From Peptococcaceae bacterium (lineage in GTDB: Bacteria; Bacillota; DSM-12270; Thermacetogeniales; Thermacetogeniaceae), in contig PKYJ01000127.1 of NCBI GenBank assembly GCA_003132605.1, positions 1 through 6,302 on the forward strand: a stretch of DNA of 6,302 nt. The letters are read 5' to 3'. Of the stretch, positions 1 through 6,268 are shown in pieces; within the stretch, counting starts at the first letter, position 1, and every line of letters starts with the position of its first letter. The position numbers were made by a program, and so were the translations under genes. Under the pieces are notes generated by a model. That model saw only the letters and a program-made list of their open reading frames with translations. It was not told where the DNA came from and did no database searches.

Positions 1-1479
<1,479 letters not shown>

Positions 1480-1535
1480 TAATTCTTTGCCTCCTTAATA
1501 GTTGAGTTCACTCAGGTTTAAGGACAGAGACCCAG

Positions 1536-1820
1536 TTACTCTTTGATGGCAAGGATGTCGGTTTCCCGCAGGATCAGGTACTCGTCAGCTTCGAGCTTGA
1601 TCTCCATGCCGCCATACTTGGCGTAGATCACCTTGTCGCCGGTCTTGACTTCCGGTTGGACTCTGGTTCCATTGTCAAGGACCCGGCCTGGCCCGACCGC
1701 GATCACTTCCCCGGCCTGGGGTTTTTCCTTGGCGGTGTCGGGAAGGATGATTCCTCCACGGGTCTTTTCCTCCTTGGACAGAGGCTTTACCAGCACGTGG
1801 TCACCTAGTGGTTTGAGCAT
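1536..1820 (-). CDS. groES: Co-chaperonin GroES (Hsp10)
   Basis: GroES is the heptameric lid of the GroEL chamber and acts in the cytosol. The protein is 94 residues, normal for the family. It begins MLKPLGDHVLVKPL and carries the mobile-loop segment EEKTRGGIILPDTAKEKPQ followed by GEVIAVGPGR, then the roof and C-terminal strands GDKVIYAKYGG and DEYLILRETDILAI. I chose the ATG at 1820 over an in-frame TTG at 1829. The Shine-Dalgarno GAGGAGGG (1830-1837) sits 9 bases before the ATG but directly abuts the TTG, which leaves no spacing for initiation. It is the first gene of the groES-groEL operon, and the operon promoter and CIRCE operator lie just upstream. Confidence 0.97.
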   Translation of the reverse strand: MLKPLGDHVLVKPLSKEEKTRGGIILPDTAKEKPQAGEVIAVGPGRVLDNGTRVQPEVKTGDKVIYAKYGGMEIKLEADEYLILRETDILAIKE

Positions 1821-1861
1821 TTGCAACAACCCTCCTCAAAATGGTGAAAAATTTAAACTGA

Positions 1862-1888
1862 TTAGCACTCAACCTTGACGAGTGCTAA
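1862..1888. promoter_or_regulatory. CIRCE operator (HrcA binding site)
   Basis: This is a perfect copy of the CIRCE inverted repeat: TTAGCACTC (1862-1870), a 9-base spacer (1871-1879), and GAGTGCTAA (1880-1888). CIRCE is the operator of the heat-shock repressor HrcA in many bacteria. It lies between the operon promoter and the groES start, within the expected first transcribed bases, so HrcA bound here should block groES-groEL transcription until heat stress. The hrcA gene itself is not in the window. Confidence 0.97.
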
Positions 1889-1901
1889 CAACCTAATCAT
1901 A

Positions 1902-1930
1902 AATATACTAATGGAGGCACTGATTGTCAA
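1902..1930 (-). promoter_or_regulatory. Sigma-A type promoter of groES-groEL
   Basis: On the minus strand the -35 box is a perfect TTGACA (1925-1930). It is followed by a 17-base spacer and a -10 box TATATT (1902-1907, five of six consensus bases). Transcription should start near 1895, a few bases before the CIRCE repeat. The surrounding DNA is AT-rich, unlike the GC-rich genes on either side. Confidence 0.9.
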
Positions 1931-1984
1931 TGCCTTTTTTACAGCCTTAACACAAGTTTAACCAATTTTATCGAAATCCACCCC

Positions 1985-2013
1985 TAAAAACTCCCAGCCT
2001 TGTAGCCGTGGGA
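1985..2013 (-). terminator. Possible intrinsic terminator of the cysteine-rich gene
   Basis: On the minus strand TCCCA and TGGGA (2009-2013 and 1992-1996) bracket a 12-base interior, followed by GTTTTTA (1985-1990 on the plus strand reads TAAAAA). An alternative fold gives about seven pairs with an ACAA loop, one bulge and two G-U pairs. It lies about 110 bases beyond the stop codon at 2125 and before the groES promoter, where a terminator would be useful. The stem is weak and the T-run short, so this is only a candidate. Confidence 0.4.
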
Positions 2014-2045
2014 TGATAGTGGTGTCGCAATCCGGGAGGCTCGCC

Positions 2046-2062
2046 TGCTCGTCAGACGAGCA
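2046..2062. repeat. Perfect palindrome, 8-base arms around one base
   Basis: TGCTCGTC (2046-2053) and GACGAGCA (2055-2062) are exact reverse complements separated by a single A. In RNA this would form a seven-pair stem with a three-base loop. No T-run follows on either strand, so it does not look like an ordinary terminator. It lies in the gap between the stop of the cysteine-rich gene (2125) and the groES promoter. A protein-binding site or an RNA 3'-end stabiliser are both possible; neither is shown. Confidence 0.6.
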
Positions 2063-2124
2063 AAGCATCAAAGCAGGTGAATGTGAAGGGGGGATTGAAA
2101 GGGGTTGAAGCCGTCGGGCGCGCT

Positions 2125-2643
2125 CTAACCTCGAACCTCGAGGATGGGCTCCAGGTGAGCGAAGATCACTGTCCGGTTGCCTTTTTCCTTGCTGCAGGCG
2201 GGGCAGTTGGCCAGGCACAGGTAAAGATCCCGTACCTTGCGCCCCTTCTTTTTGAGATCCCGGGCCAACTTGTCGACAGCGTCGCCCATCTGGAAGGGCG
2301 GCGCCTTGGTGATTACTGTGTAAAAGGTGCCCTGCAGCTTGCGGCAGGAAGCGTTGTCACTCTGCTCCCGGCAGTCTGCCGGGTCCCCCGGCGGGTTGAT
2401 CTCCAGGAAGATCTCGCCCCGGAACAGGCCGCTCTTCAGCAAAATGAGCGGGTCCTGCTTAATGATGTAGCCCTGGGTTTTGGCTTCCATCATCGCTCTG
2501 GAGACATCTTCGCTGTAGGTGATGGGGCTATGGAGGGCCAATCGGGTGGTGACACGGTAAAAGTAGCGCGACTGTTCCCATAAGCATTCATTATCTTGCC
2601 AGGTCTCGGTATCCATTGACTGGCAGTAGCAGTCCATTAGCAT
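2125..2643 (-). CDS. Unrecognised cysteine-rich protein, 172 residues
   Basis: I do not recognise this family. From the ATG at 2643 the protein has 172 residues, looks soluble, and has no signal peptide or membrane segment. Cysteines are frequent: C5, C7, C20, C91, C100, and a C-terminal cluster C143-x3-C147-x2-C150 (YLCLANCPACS), which could bind a metal or iron-sulfur centre or form disulfides. A basic stretch DLKKKGRKVRD (129-139) precedes the cluster. The start choice rests on TTAGGAG (2651-2657), seven bases before this ATG, and on a TATAAT box at 2692-2697 that would place the transcript start inside the longer form. The longer reading from ATG 2742 (205 residues) has no clear Shine-Dalgarno. 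An overlapping opposite-strand frame exists but looks like a shadow. Although C-x3-C-x2-C resembles the radical-SAM spacing, its C-terminal place and the lack of other radical-SAM features argue against that. Confidence 0.68.
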   Translation of the reverse strand: MLMDCYCQSMDTETWQDNECLWEQSRYFYRVTTRLALHSPITYSEDVSRAMMEAKTQGYIIKQDPLILLKSGLFRGEIFLEINPPGDPADCREQSDNASCRKLQGTFYTVITKAPPFQMGDAVDKLARDLKKKGRKVRDLYLCLANCPACSKEKGNRTVIFAHLEPILEVRG

Positions 2644-2661
2644 CATCCATCTCCTAAGCGC

Positions 2662-2680
2662 AGGTGTGCTTTGAACACCT
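2662..2680. repeat. Inverted repeat in the leader of the cysteine-rich gene
   Basis: AGGTGT (2662-2667) and ACACCT (2675-2680) form a perfect inverted repeat with a 7-base centre. It lies between the predicted transcript start (about 2685) and the Shine-Dalgarno (2651-2657) of the minus-strand gene. It could therefore be a repressor operator just downstream of the promoter, or a leader hairpin near the ribosome binding site. The arms are short and could arise by chance. Confidence 0.45.
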
Positions 2681-2691
2681 AACACATCTTG

Positions 2692-2720
2692 ATTATACTC
2701 CAGATGCTGTGTCCTGCATA
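2692..2720 (-). promoter_or_regulatory. Candidate promoter of the cysteine-rich gene
   Basis: A perfect -10 box TATAAT lies on the minus strand at 2692-2697. At 17-base spacing the -35 position (2715-2720) reads TATGCA, which matches TTGACA at only three of six bases. Transcription would begin near 2685 and give a leader of about 40 bases before the ATG at 2643. The good -10 and poor -35 suggest a weak or activator-dependent promoter, if it is real. Confidence 0.45.
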
Positions 2721-2731
2721 TATATTCTCGC

Positions 2732-2760
2732 GTATTAAGCATCGTGACTTGGAATACAAT
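2732..2760 (+). promoter_or_regulatory. Weak candidate promoter for the deacetylase, perhaps sigma-E-like
   Basis: The plus strand has AATACAAT at 2753-2760, seven of eight bases of the CATACAAT form of the sporulation sigma-E -10 element, with GTATT at 2732-2736 as a possible -35. TACAAT (2755-2760) would also serve as a sigma-A -10, but no TTGACA-like box lies at the right distance. The match is loose and is offered because the downstream protein resembles a sporulation enzyme. Confidence 0.2.
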
Positions 2761-2797
2761 ATTTGTAGCGCTTTCTTAAAGGTGTCCAAGCTCTCAA

Positions 2798-2812
2798 AGT
2801 ATCAAGGATACT
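2798..2812 (+). repeat. Small stem-loop in the deacetylase leader
   Basis: AGTATC (2798-2803), AAG, GATACT (2807-2812) form a perfect 6-base stem with a 3-base loop, about 35 bases before the GTG start. It has no T-run after it, so it is not a terminator. It could be a protein-binding site or may affect translation, but nothing further can be said. Confidence 0.4.
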
Positions 2813-2846
2813 CTACGAGGAGCGATGGACAAGGGGGGTATTGGCG

Positions 2847-3701
2847 GTGCGTTGGATCGTGATGAGGCGGCGTGACCTGATCAGGTGGGGGCTGTTCGTG
2901 ATGATTTTCGGCATCGGGCTGCTGCTGGCTACAGGCCTGGCGGGTTGGATGAGCAGTGTATCCGCCCGCGCACAGCACGATGTGCCGATCTACTCGGTGG
3001 ATACCGGGGAGAAGAAGGTGGCCATCTCCTTTGACGCTGCCTGGGGAGCTGACGCCACACCGAAGCTTTTAGAAATTTTAAAACAGCACAACGTGAAGAC
3101 CACCTTCTTCCTGACCGGGATCTGGGTCAAGAAGTACCCGCAGATGGTGCAGGCGATCGCCGCCGACGGGCACGAGATCGGCAACCACAGCCTGACGCAC
3201 CCGCATTTCGCCTCATTGCCGGAGCCGGAGATCAAACAGGAACTGGCGGAGAACGACGCCCTGATCTTCAAGCTCACCAACAAGCATACCCGGTTGTTCC
3301 GGCCGCCTTTCGGAGAATATAACAACCTGGTGCTGCAGACCGCCCGCGGGATGGGCTACGAGGCGATCCAGTGGAGCGTGGACTCTCTGGACTGGCAGGA
3401 CATTGGCAAGGAAGCGATCATCGACCGGGTGCTGAAGAACATTCAACCAGGGGCGATCATCCTCTTCCACAACAATGCCCAGTACACCCCGGAGGCCCTG
3501 CCGGTGATTCTGGATACCCTGCAGCAGCAGGGCTACCGGATCGTTCCGGTCTCCGAACTGCTGATCAAGGGGGACTACTATGTGGAGCAACACAGCGGCA
3601 TCCAGAAGCAAAAGGGGAGCCAGGCACCGGATGCCAAACCCAGCCTGATGCCGGTGACGCCCCTCTCGATGTCGGAAGTTCGAAATTCGATGTTTGATTA
3701 G
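2847..3701 (+). CDS. PdaB-like membrane-anchored polysaccharide deacetylase (CE4 family)
   Basis: Carbohydrate esterase family 4 enzymes remove N-acetyl groups from peptidoglycan or chitin-like sugars using a bound metal ion. The GTG at 2847 gives 284 residues and sits 8 bases after AAGGGGGG (2831-2838). An in-frame TTG at 2841 is too close to that site, and an ATG at 2862 too far. After a basic start, residues about 13-34 form one hydrophobic segment, a signal anchor that places the enzyme outside the membrane. CE4 motifs are SFDAAWG (61-67), HSLTH (114-118), RPPFG (152-156), SVDSLDW (177-183) and ILFHN (205-209). The second aspartate of the usual FDD motif is replaced by alanine (A64). Sporulation protein PdaB of Bacillus has a comparable FDxxWG change, and the overall layout fits PdaB best. 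About 40 C-terminal residues after VSELL look unconserved. A group II intron starts two bases past the stop. Activity on a real substrate is inferred. Confidence 0.9.
   Translation: MRWIVMRRRDLIRWGLFVMIFGIGLLLATGLAGWMSSVSARAQHDVPIYSVDTGEKKVAISFDAAWGADATPKLLEILKQHNVKTTFFLTGIWVKKYPQMVQAIAADGHEIGNHSLTHPHFASLPEPEIKQELAENDALIFKLTNKHTRLFRPPFGEYNNLVLQTARGMGYEAIQWSVDSLDWQDIGKEAIIDRVLKNIQPGAIILFHNNAQYTPEALPVILDTLQQQGYRIVPVSELLIKGDYYVEQHSGIQKQKGSQAPDAKPSLMPVTPLSMSEVRNSMFD
3666..3693 (+). repeat. Short direct repeat at the 3' end of the deacetylase gene
   Basis: TCGATGT occurs at 3666-3672 and again at 3687-3693, 21 bases apart, with AGTTCGAAATTCGA between them. This stretch encodes the last residues of the deacetylase and also holds the intron's IBS2 target. 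It looks like low-complexity DNA rather than conserved coding sequence. Confidence 0.5.
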
Positions 3702-3702
3702 G
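3691..3702 (+). other. Group II intron target in the 5' exon (IBS2 and IBS1)
   Basis: TGATTAGG (3695-3702) pairs over eight positions with CTTAATCA (3918-3925) inside the intron, with one G-U pair (G3701-U3919); these act as IBS1 and EBS1. TGTT (3691-3694) pairs with AACA (3891-3894), a plausible IBS2-EBS2. The two intron partners are about 25 bases apart with EBS2 first, as expected in domain I. The deacetylase stop codon TAG (3699-3701) lies within IBS1. Confidence 0.75.
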
Positions 3703-4218
3703 GTATGTCCAGCGAAGGCTGGCGAGGTCAGCAGGAGTTAGTCCTGCCGGGGTAATAGCCAAAGCCCCGTAGCTCGGATGGCAGCGCTCTTGGGAAACTG
3801 ATTGTGCTGGAGTCTATCGACAGGGTCACTGCTAGAGTGACCGCGAGTTGCCAGGCCGTAACGAAAGTGAACGCATAGGTGGCCTCGACAAACACTAACT
3901 CCGGAGGCCGAGTCTCCCTTAATCAGACGAAGGCAGCACGGACTACCGAAAGTGGCTGATACGGCAGTTCCGCTCTGGCGGGGTGGTAGCGACGGCATGG
4001 CAGCAAGGACTCGCTAAGCAACTGGAGAAGCCCTCCTCACCCCGGGAAGAAATTCCCGGAGCAAGGTAAGCCCTATAACCGGAGCACCCGGGAAGTGGGC
4101 TGAAAGGTGAGAGGGTGGCGGATGGGTTCGTAGTACCGATGAGTCGCGGTAATGCGCGCAGAGGGAAGGAGCCCTACTGTTTTAGCATTCCTCAATCAAT
4201 AAGGGAGGCAGAGGCGGA
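3703..4218 (+). ncRNA. Group II intron ribozyme, domains I to III and start of IV
   Basis: These 516 bases hold no gene and form the 5' catalytic RNA scaffold. Visible landmarks are the GTATG start, several GAAA-capped or purine-rich hairpin elements such as GTAACGAAAGTGAACGCATA (3858-3877), EBS2 (3891-3894), EBS1 (3918-3925), and GTTCGTAGTACCGATGA (4126-4142). A GTTCGTAGTACC-type block is commonly seen in bacterial group II introns shortly before the open reading frame. I did not attempt a full fold, so domain limits inside this stretch are not given. Confidence 0.8.
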
Positions 4219-5496
4219 ATGACGAACACGCCTATCAGCCTGCATGACCTGCGGGAGAGGATTTACATCAAGGCGAAGGCGGATAAGACCTGGCGTTTCT
4301 GGGGGTTGTACGTCCATGTATGCAAACTGGATACCTTGCTTGAAGCTTATCTGATGGCCAGCAAGAACAATGGCGCTCCGGGAATCGACGGGGTCACCTT
4401 TGAAGCCATCGAAGAGAGTGGAGTGCAGGGGTATCTGGAGCAGATACGGAACGAACTGGTCTCCGAAACGTACCAACCCGCCCCGAACCGGAAAAAGGAG
4501 ATACCAAAGGGCGGGGGAAAATTCCGCACTTTGGGCATTCCCTGTATCCGAGACCGGGTCGTCCAGGGTGCCCTCAAGCTCATTCTGGAACCCATCTTCG
4601 AAGCGGATTTCCAAGAGGGGTCATTTGGGTACCGCCCCGAGCGAAAAGCCCAAGACGCCGCCAAGAGAGTCGGTGGGTCTGCATACTGCGGGAAGACGAC
4701 AGTTATCGACGTTGATCTCGAAGCGTACTTTGATAACATCCGTCACGACATCCTGTTGCAGAAAGTCGCAGCCAGGGTGAACGACCCCCAGGTAATGCAT
4801 CTGCTTAAACTGATTCTCAAAGCTGGCGGTAAACGCGGTGTGCCGCAGGGGTCACCACTATCGCCGCTGCTTGCGAATCTCTACCTCAATGAAGTTGACA
4901 AGATGCTGGAGAAGGCCAAAACGGTCACCAGGGACGGACGAGGCATGCATATCGAATATGCTCGCTTTGCCGACGACCTGGTGGTGTTGGTGGACGGTCA
5001 TCCGAAGTGGCAGTGGCTGGTGGAAATGGCCCACAAGAGACTCCTTGAGGAATTCGGGAAGCTGGGCGTCCGGGTGAACGAGCAGAAAAGTCGGATTGTA
5101 GACCTGTGGAAGAAGGAAAGCTTCGGATTCGTGGGCTTTGATTTTCGGTTGGGGCGCAGCCGCAAGGGCAAATGGATTGTGATAAGAACGCCCAAGCTCA
5201 AGTCTCGCTCCAAACTGCTGCAAAAGCTCAAGGATATCTTCCGGCGCTACAAGTCTCAGCCTATCGGGACGGTGATATTTCTGATTAACCCCATCCTCCG
5301 CGGCTGGGTCAACTACTTCCGGGTCGGCAACTCCGCCAAGTGCTTCAGCTACATAAGGCGATGGGCGGAGCTAAAGGTGCGACGACATCTGCAGCGGGCA
5401 AGGCAAAAAGCAGGTTTCGGCTGGGAACGGTGGAGTAGGGAATTCATCTACAAGTACCTGAAGCTTTATAACGATTTCCGGATACGGTACTGTTGA
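4219..5496 (+). CDS. ltrA: Group II intron reverse transcriptase/maturase (LtrA-like), no endonuclease domain
   Basis: The protein binds its own intron RNA, helps it fold and splice, and copies it into DNA during movement. It has 425 residues from the ATG at 4219, with GGGAGG (4203-4208) 10 bases upstream. Reverse transcriptase blocks appear in order: NNGAPGIDGVTF (50-61), FRTLGIPCIRDRVVQGAL (102-119), GSFGYRPERKAQDA (134-147), VIDVDLEAYFDNI (162-174, catalytic D166), GVPQGSPLSPLLANLYLN (207-224) and ARFADDLVVL (248-257, catalytic D252 and D253). The active-site box is FADD rather than the usual YADD. The thumb and maturase domain X follow, with INPILRGWVNYFRVG (356-370) and YIRRWAELKVRRHL (378-391). 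The protein ends at YKYLKLYNDFRIRYC with no cysteine-pair HNH endonuclease region. It therefore belongs among the En-minus introns, which prime from nicks or replication forks. I see no frameshift or internal stop. Confidence 0.97.
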   Translation: MTNTPISLHDLRERIYIKAKADKTWRFWGLYVHVCKLDTLLEAYLMASKNNGAPGIDGVTFEAIEESGVQGYLEQIRNELVSETYQPAPNRKKEIPKGGGKFRTLGIPCIRDRVVQGALKLILEPIFEADFQEGSFGYRPERKAQDAAKRVGGSAYCGKTTVIDVDLEAYFDNIRHDILLQKVAARVNDPQVMHLLKLILKAGGKRGVPQGSPLSPLLANLYLNEVDKMLEKAKTVTRDGRGMHIEYARFADDLVVLVDGHPKWQWLVEMAHKRLLEEFGKLGVRVNEQKSRIVDLWKKESFGFVGFDFRLGRSRKGKWIVIRTPKLKSRSKLLQKLKDIFRRYKSQPIGTVIFLINPILRGWVNYFRVGNSAKCFSYIRRWAELKVRRHLQRARQKAGFGWERWSREFIYKYLKLYNDFRIRYC

Positions 5497-5556
5497 AATC
5501 TCGAAAGCACGACCATGCCGATAGGTCTCATAACCCTTGATGTGAAGCTAGCAGGT

Positions 5557-5589
5557 AAGCCGGATGCGGGAAAACCGCATGTCCGGTTT
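5557..5589 (+). ncRNA. Group II intron domain V
   Basis: Domain V is the catalytic heart of the ribozyme. The strand pairs 5557-5565 with 5579-5589 through a two-base bulge (U5580, G5581), then GCGG (5566-5569) with CCGC (5575-5578), closing a GAAAA loop (5570-5574). The catalytic triad is AGC at 5558-5560. The layout matches the bacterial consensus, although the distal stem-loop is one base shorter than the commonest form and the basal pair is A-U rather than G-C. Confidence 0.92.
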
Positions 5590-5689
5590 GATGTGGCGGA
5601 TGCTGGAAACGGGGAAGATGACCCGCTTGAGGGGGACACTCGCCCGAAAGGGGAGAAACGGCTTGGCCTCACAAGGTCTGTACTACTAC
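5590..5689 (+). ncRNA. Probable domain VI and 3' end of the intron, unusually long
   Basis: After a four-base joiner (5590-5593), UGG (5594-5596) can pair with CUA (5683-5685) and CGGAU (5597-5601) with GUCUG (5676-5680), leaving U5681 and A5682 unpaired. A5682 would be the branch-point adenosine, eight bases from an end at 5689. This gives a domain VI of about 90 bases, roughly twice the usual size. The interior holds smaller hairpins, such as CCC-GAAA-GGG (5643-5652) and GGCCU-CACA-AGGUC (5665-5678, which competes with the main stem). This fold was made by eye and competes with other 3' ends. Confidence 0.45.
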
Positions 5690-5722
5690 CGCGCCAGTAT
5701 CCGACCCTACGGAAAATTGCTG

Positions 5723-6268
5723 TTAGATCTCCCGGGGTTTGCAGATGATCTCCTTGACCTTGGTGTCAAAGAACTGATTGGAGTGGGCGGGTACGATCAC
5801 CACTGCCGTATCGGCCCCGGTGGCCGAGCCGGCAACGGCGACGACCTCCTGCCCGTAGGGGATCAGCCCGGCGTCAAGGGCCATGCCGGCGATCTCCACG
5901 CAGACTTTTACCCCCTGGCCGAGCATCCTGAGCGATTGGGCGATGATCTCCGCCGGGTAGAGACCGCCGAACTTGTTGCGCACTGCCCGGTCGACCCCGG
6001 CCAGGAGGTGGGTGGTGGTCAGCAGCCTGGCCCCCCTCTCCGCCAGCTTCTGCCGCACCTGGGGCGGCATCTCGTCCTCGCCGGGGCTCATGAAGCCGAT
6101 GTGATGGGTGACGCAGATCACCTCCACGCCCCTGTCCAGGAACTGCTCTGCAGTGTAGCCGCTGTTGGAGGCCACCACGACCTGCTTGATGCCCAACTCC
6201 TTTGCCCGCTTTAAGGCCAGGTCGACGGTGGCGGCGGTGTTGGCCCTTCCCTTCTGCTCCCAATACAT
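5723..6268 (-). CDS. Stand-alone pyruvate kinase C-terminal-domain-like protein
   Basis: The 181-residue protein resembles the alpha/beta C-terminal domain of pyruvate kinase occurring alone, a conserved protein of unknown role in anaerobic bacteria and archaea. It begins MYWEQKGRANTAATVDLALKRAKELGI, then a strand and loop VVVASNSGYTAEQF (30-43), VICVTHHIGF (50-59), TTTHLLAGVDRAVRNKFGG (84-102), GQGVKVCVEIAGMALDAGLIPYG (117-139), and VVAVAGSATGADTAVVIVPAHS (142-163). The glycine-rich and GADTA parts suggest a ligand- or nucleotide-binding pocket, as the same fold binds effectors in pyruvate kinase. It has none of the catalytic barrel of pyruvate kinase, so it should not be called pyruvate kinase itself. 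It has no signal peptide and is likely cytosolic. The ATG at 6268 has GGAGGGAG (6276-6283) seven bases upstream. Its promoter lies outside the window. It converges with the deacetylase, now separated from it by the intron. Confidence 0.88.
   Translation of the reverse strand: MYWEQKGRANTAATVDLALKRAKELGIKQVVVASNSGYTAEQFLDRGVEVICVTHHIGFMSPGEDEMPPQVRQKLAERGARLLTTTHLLAGVDRAVRNKFGGLYPAEIIAQSLRMLGQGVKVCVEIAGMALDAGLIPYGQEVVAVAGSATGADTAVVIVPAHSNQFFDTKVKEIICKPREI

Larger units (their letters stand above)
3703..5689 (+). mobile_element. Group II intron with encoded maturase, about 2 kb
   Basis: Group II introns are self-splicing ribozymes that move by reverse splicing into DNA followed by target-primed reverse transcription. 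The 5' end is set by the IBS1-EBS1 pairing and by GTATG (3703-3707), four of five bases of the usual GUGYG. A structured non-coding part (3703-4218) is followed by the maturase gene in domain IV, domain V (5557-5589) and a domain VI region. The 3' end at 5689 is a best estimate: it would end in TACTACTAC, place A5682 eight bases from the end as branch point, and finish with the required AY dinucleotide. An end near 5705 (CCGAC) is an alternative. The intron lies in the sense direction directly behind the deacetylase stop codon. Maturase and domain V both look intact, so it may be functional. Confidence 0.9.

Noticed and set aside
1821..1829. TTG start giving a groES product three residues longer
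   Set aside because: The Shine-Dalgarno directly abuts the TTG, while the ATG at 1820 has ideal 9-base spacing and matches known GroES N-termini.
1934..1940. T-run as a plus-strand terminator
   Set aside because: No stable hairpin precedes it and no plus-strand gene ends there. It lies just upstream of the groES promoter.
2077..2583. Plus-strand frame of 168 codons opposite the cysteine-rich gene
   Set aside because: It has no ribosome site or recognisable motif. The minus-strand frame has a promoter, a ribosome site and a more natural residue composition.
2125..2643. C-x3-C-x2-C taken as a radical-SAM motif
   Set aside because: It is at the extreme C-terminus of a small protein with no other radical-SAM features; the spacing alone is not enough.
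2825..2875. Sixteen-codon leader frame overlapping the deacetylase start
   Set aside because: Its GAGGAG is only two bases from the ATG, and the overlap with the real start looks accidental.
4219..5496. Reverse transcriptase as part of a retron, diversity-generating element or abortive-infection system
   Set aside because: Domain X, a flanking domain V and EBS-IBS pairings identify an ordinary group II intron. No template/variable repeat pair or msr-msd-like RNA was seen.
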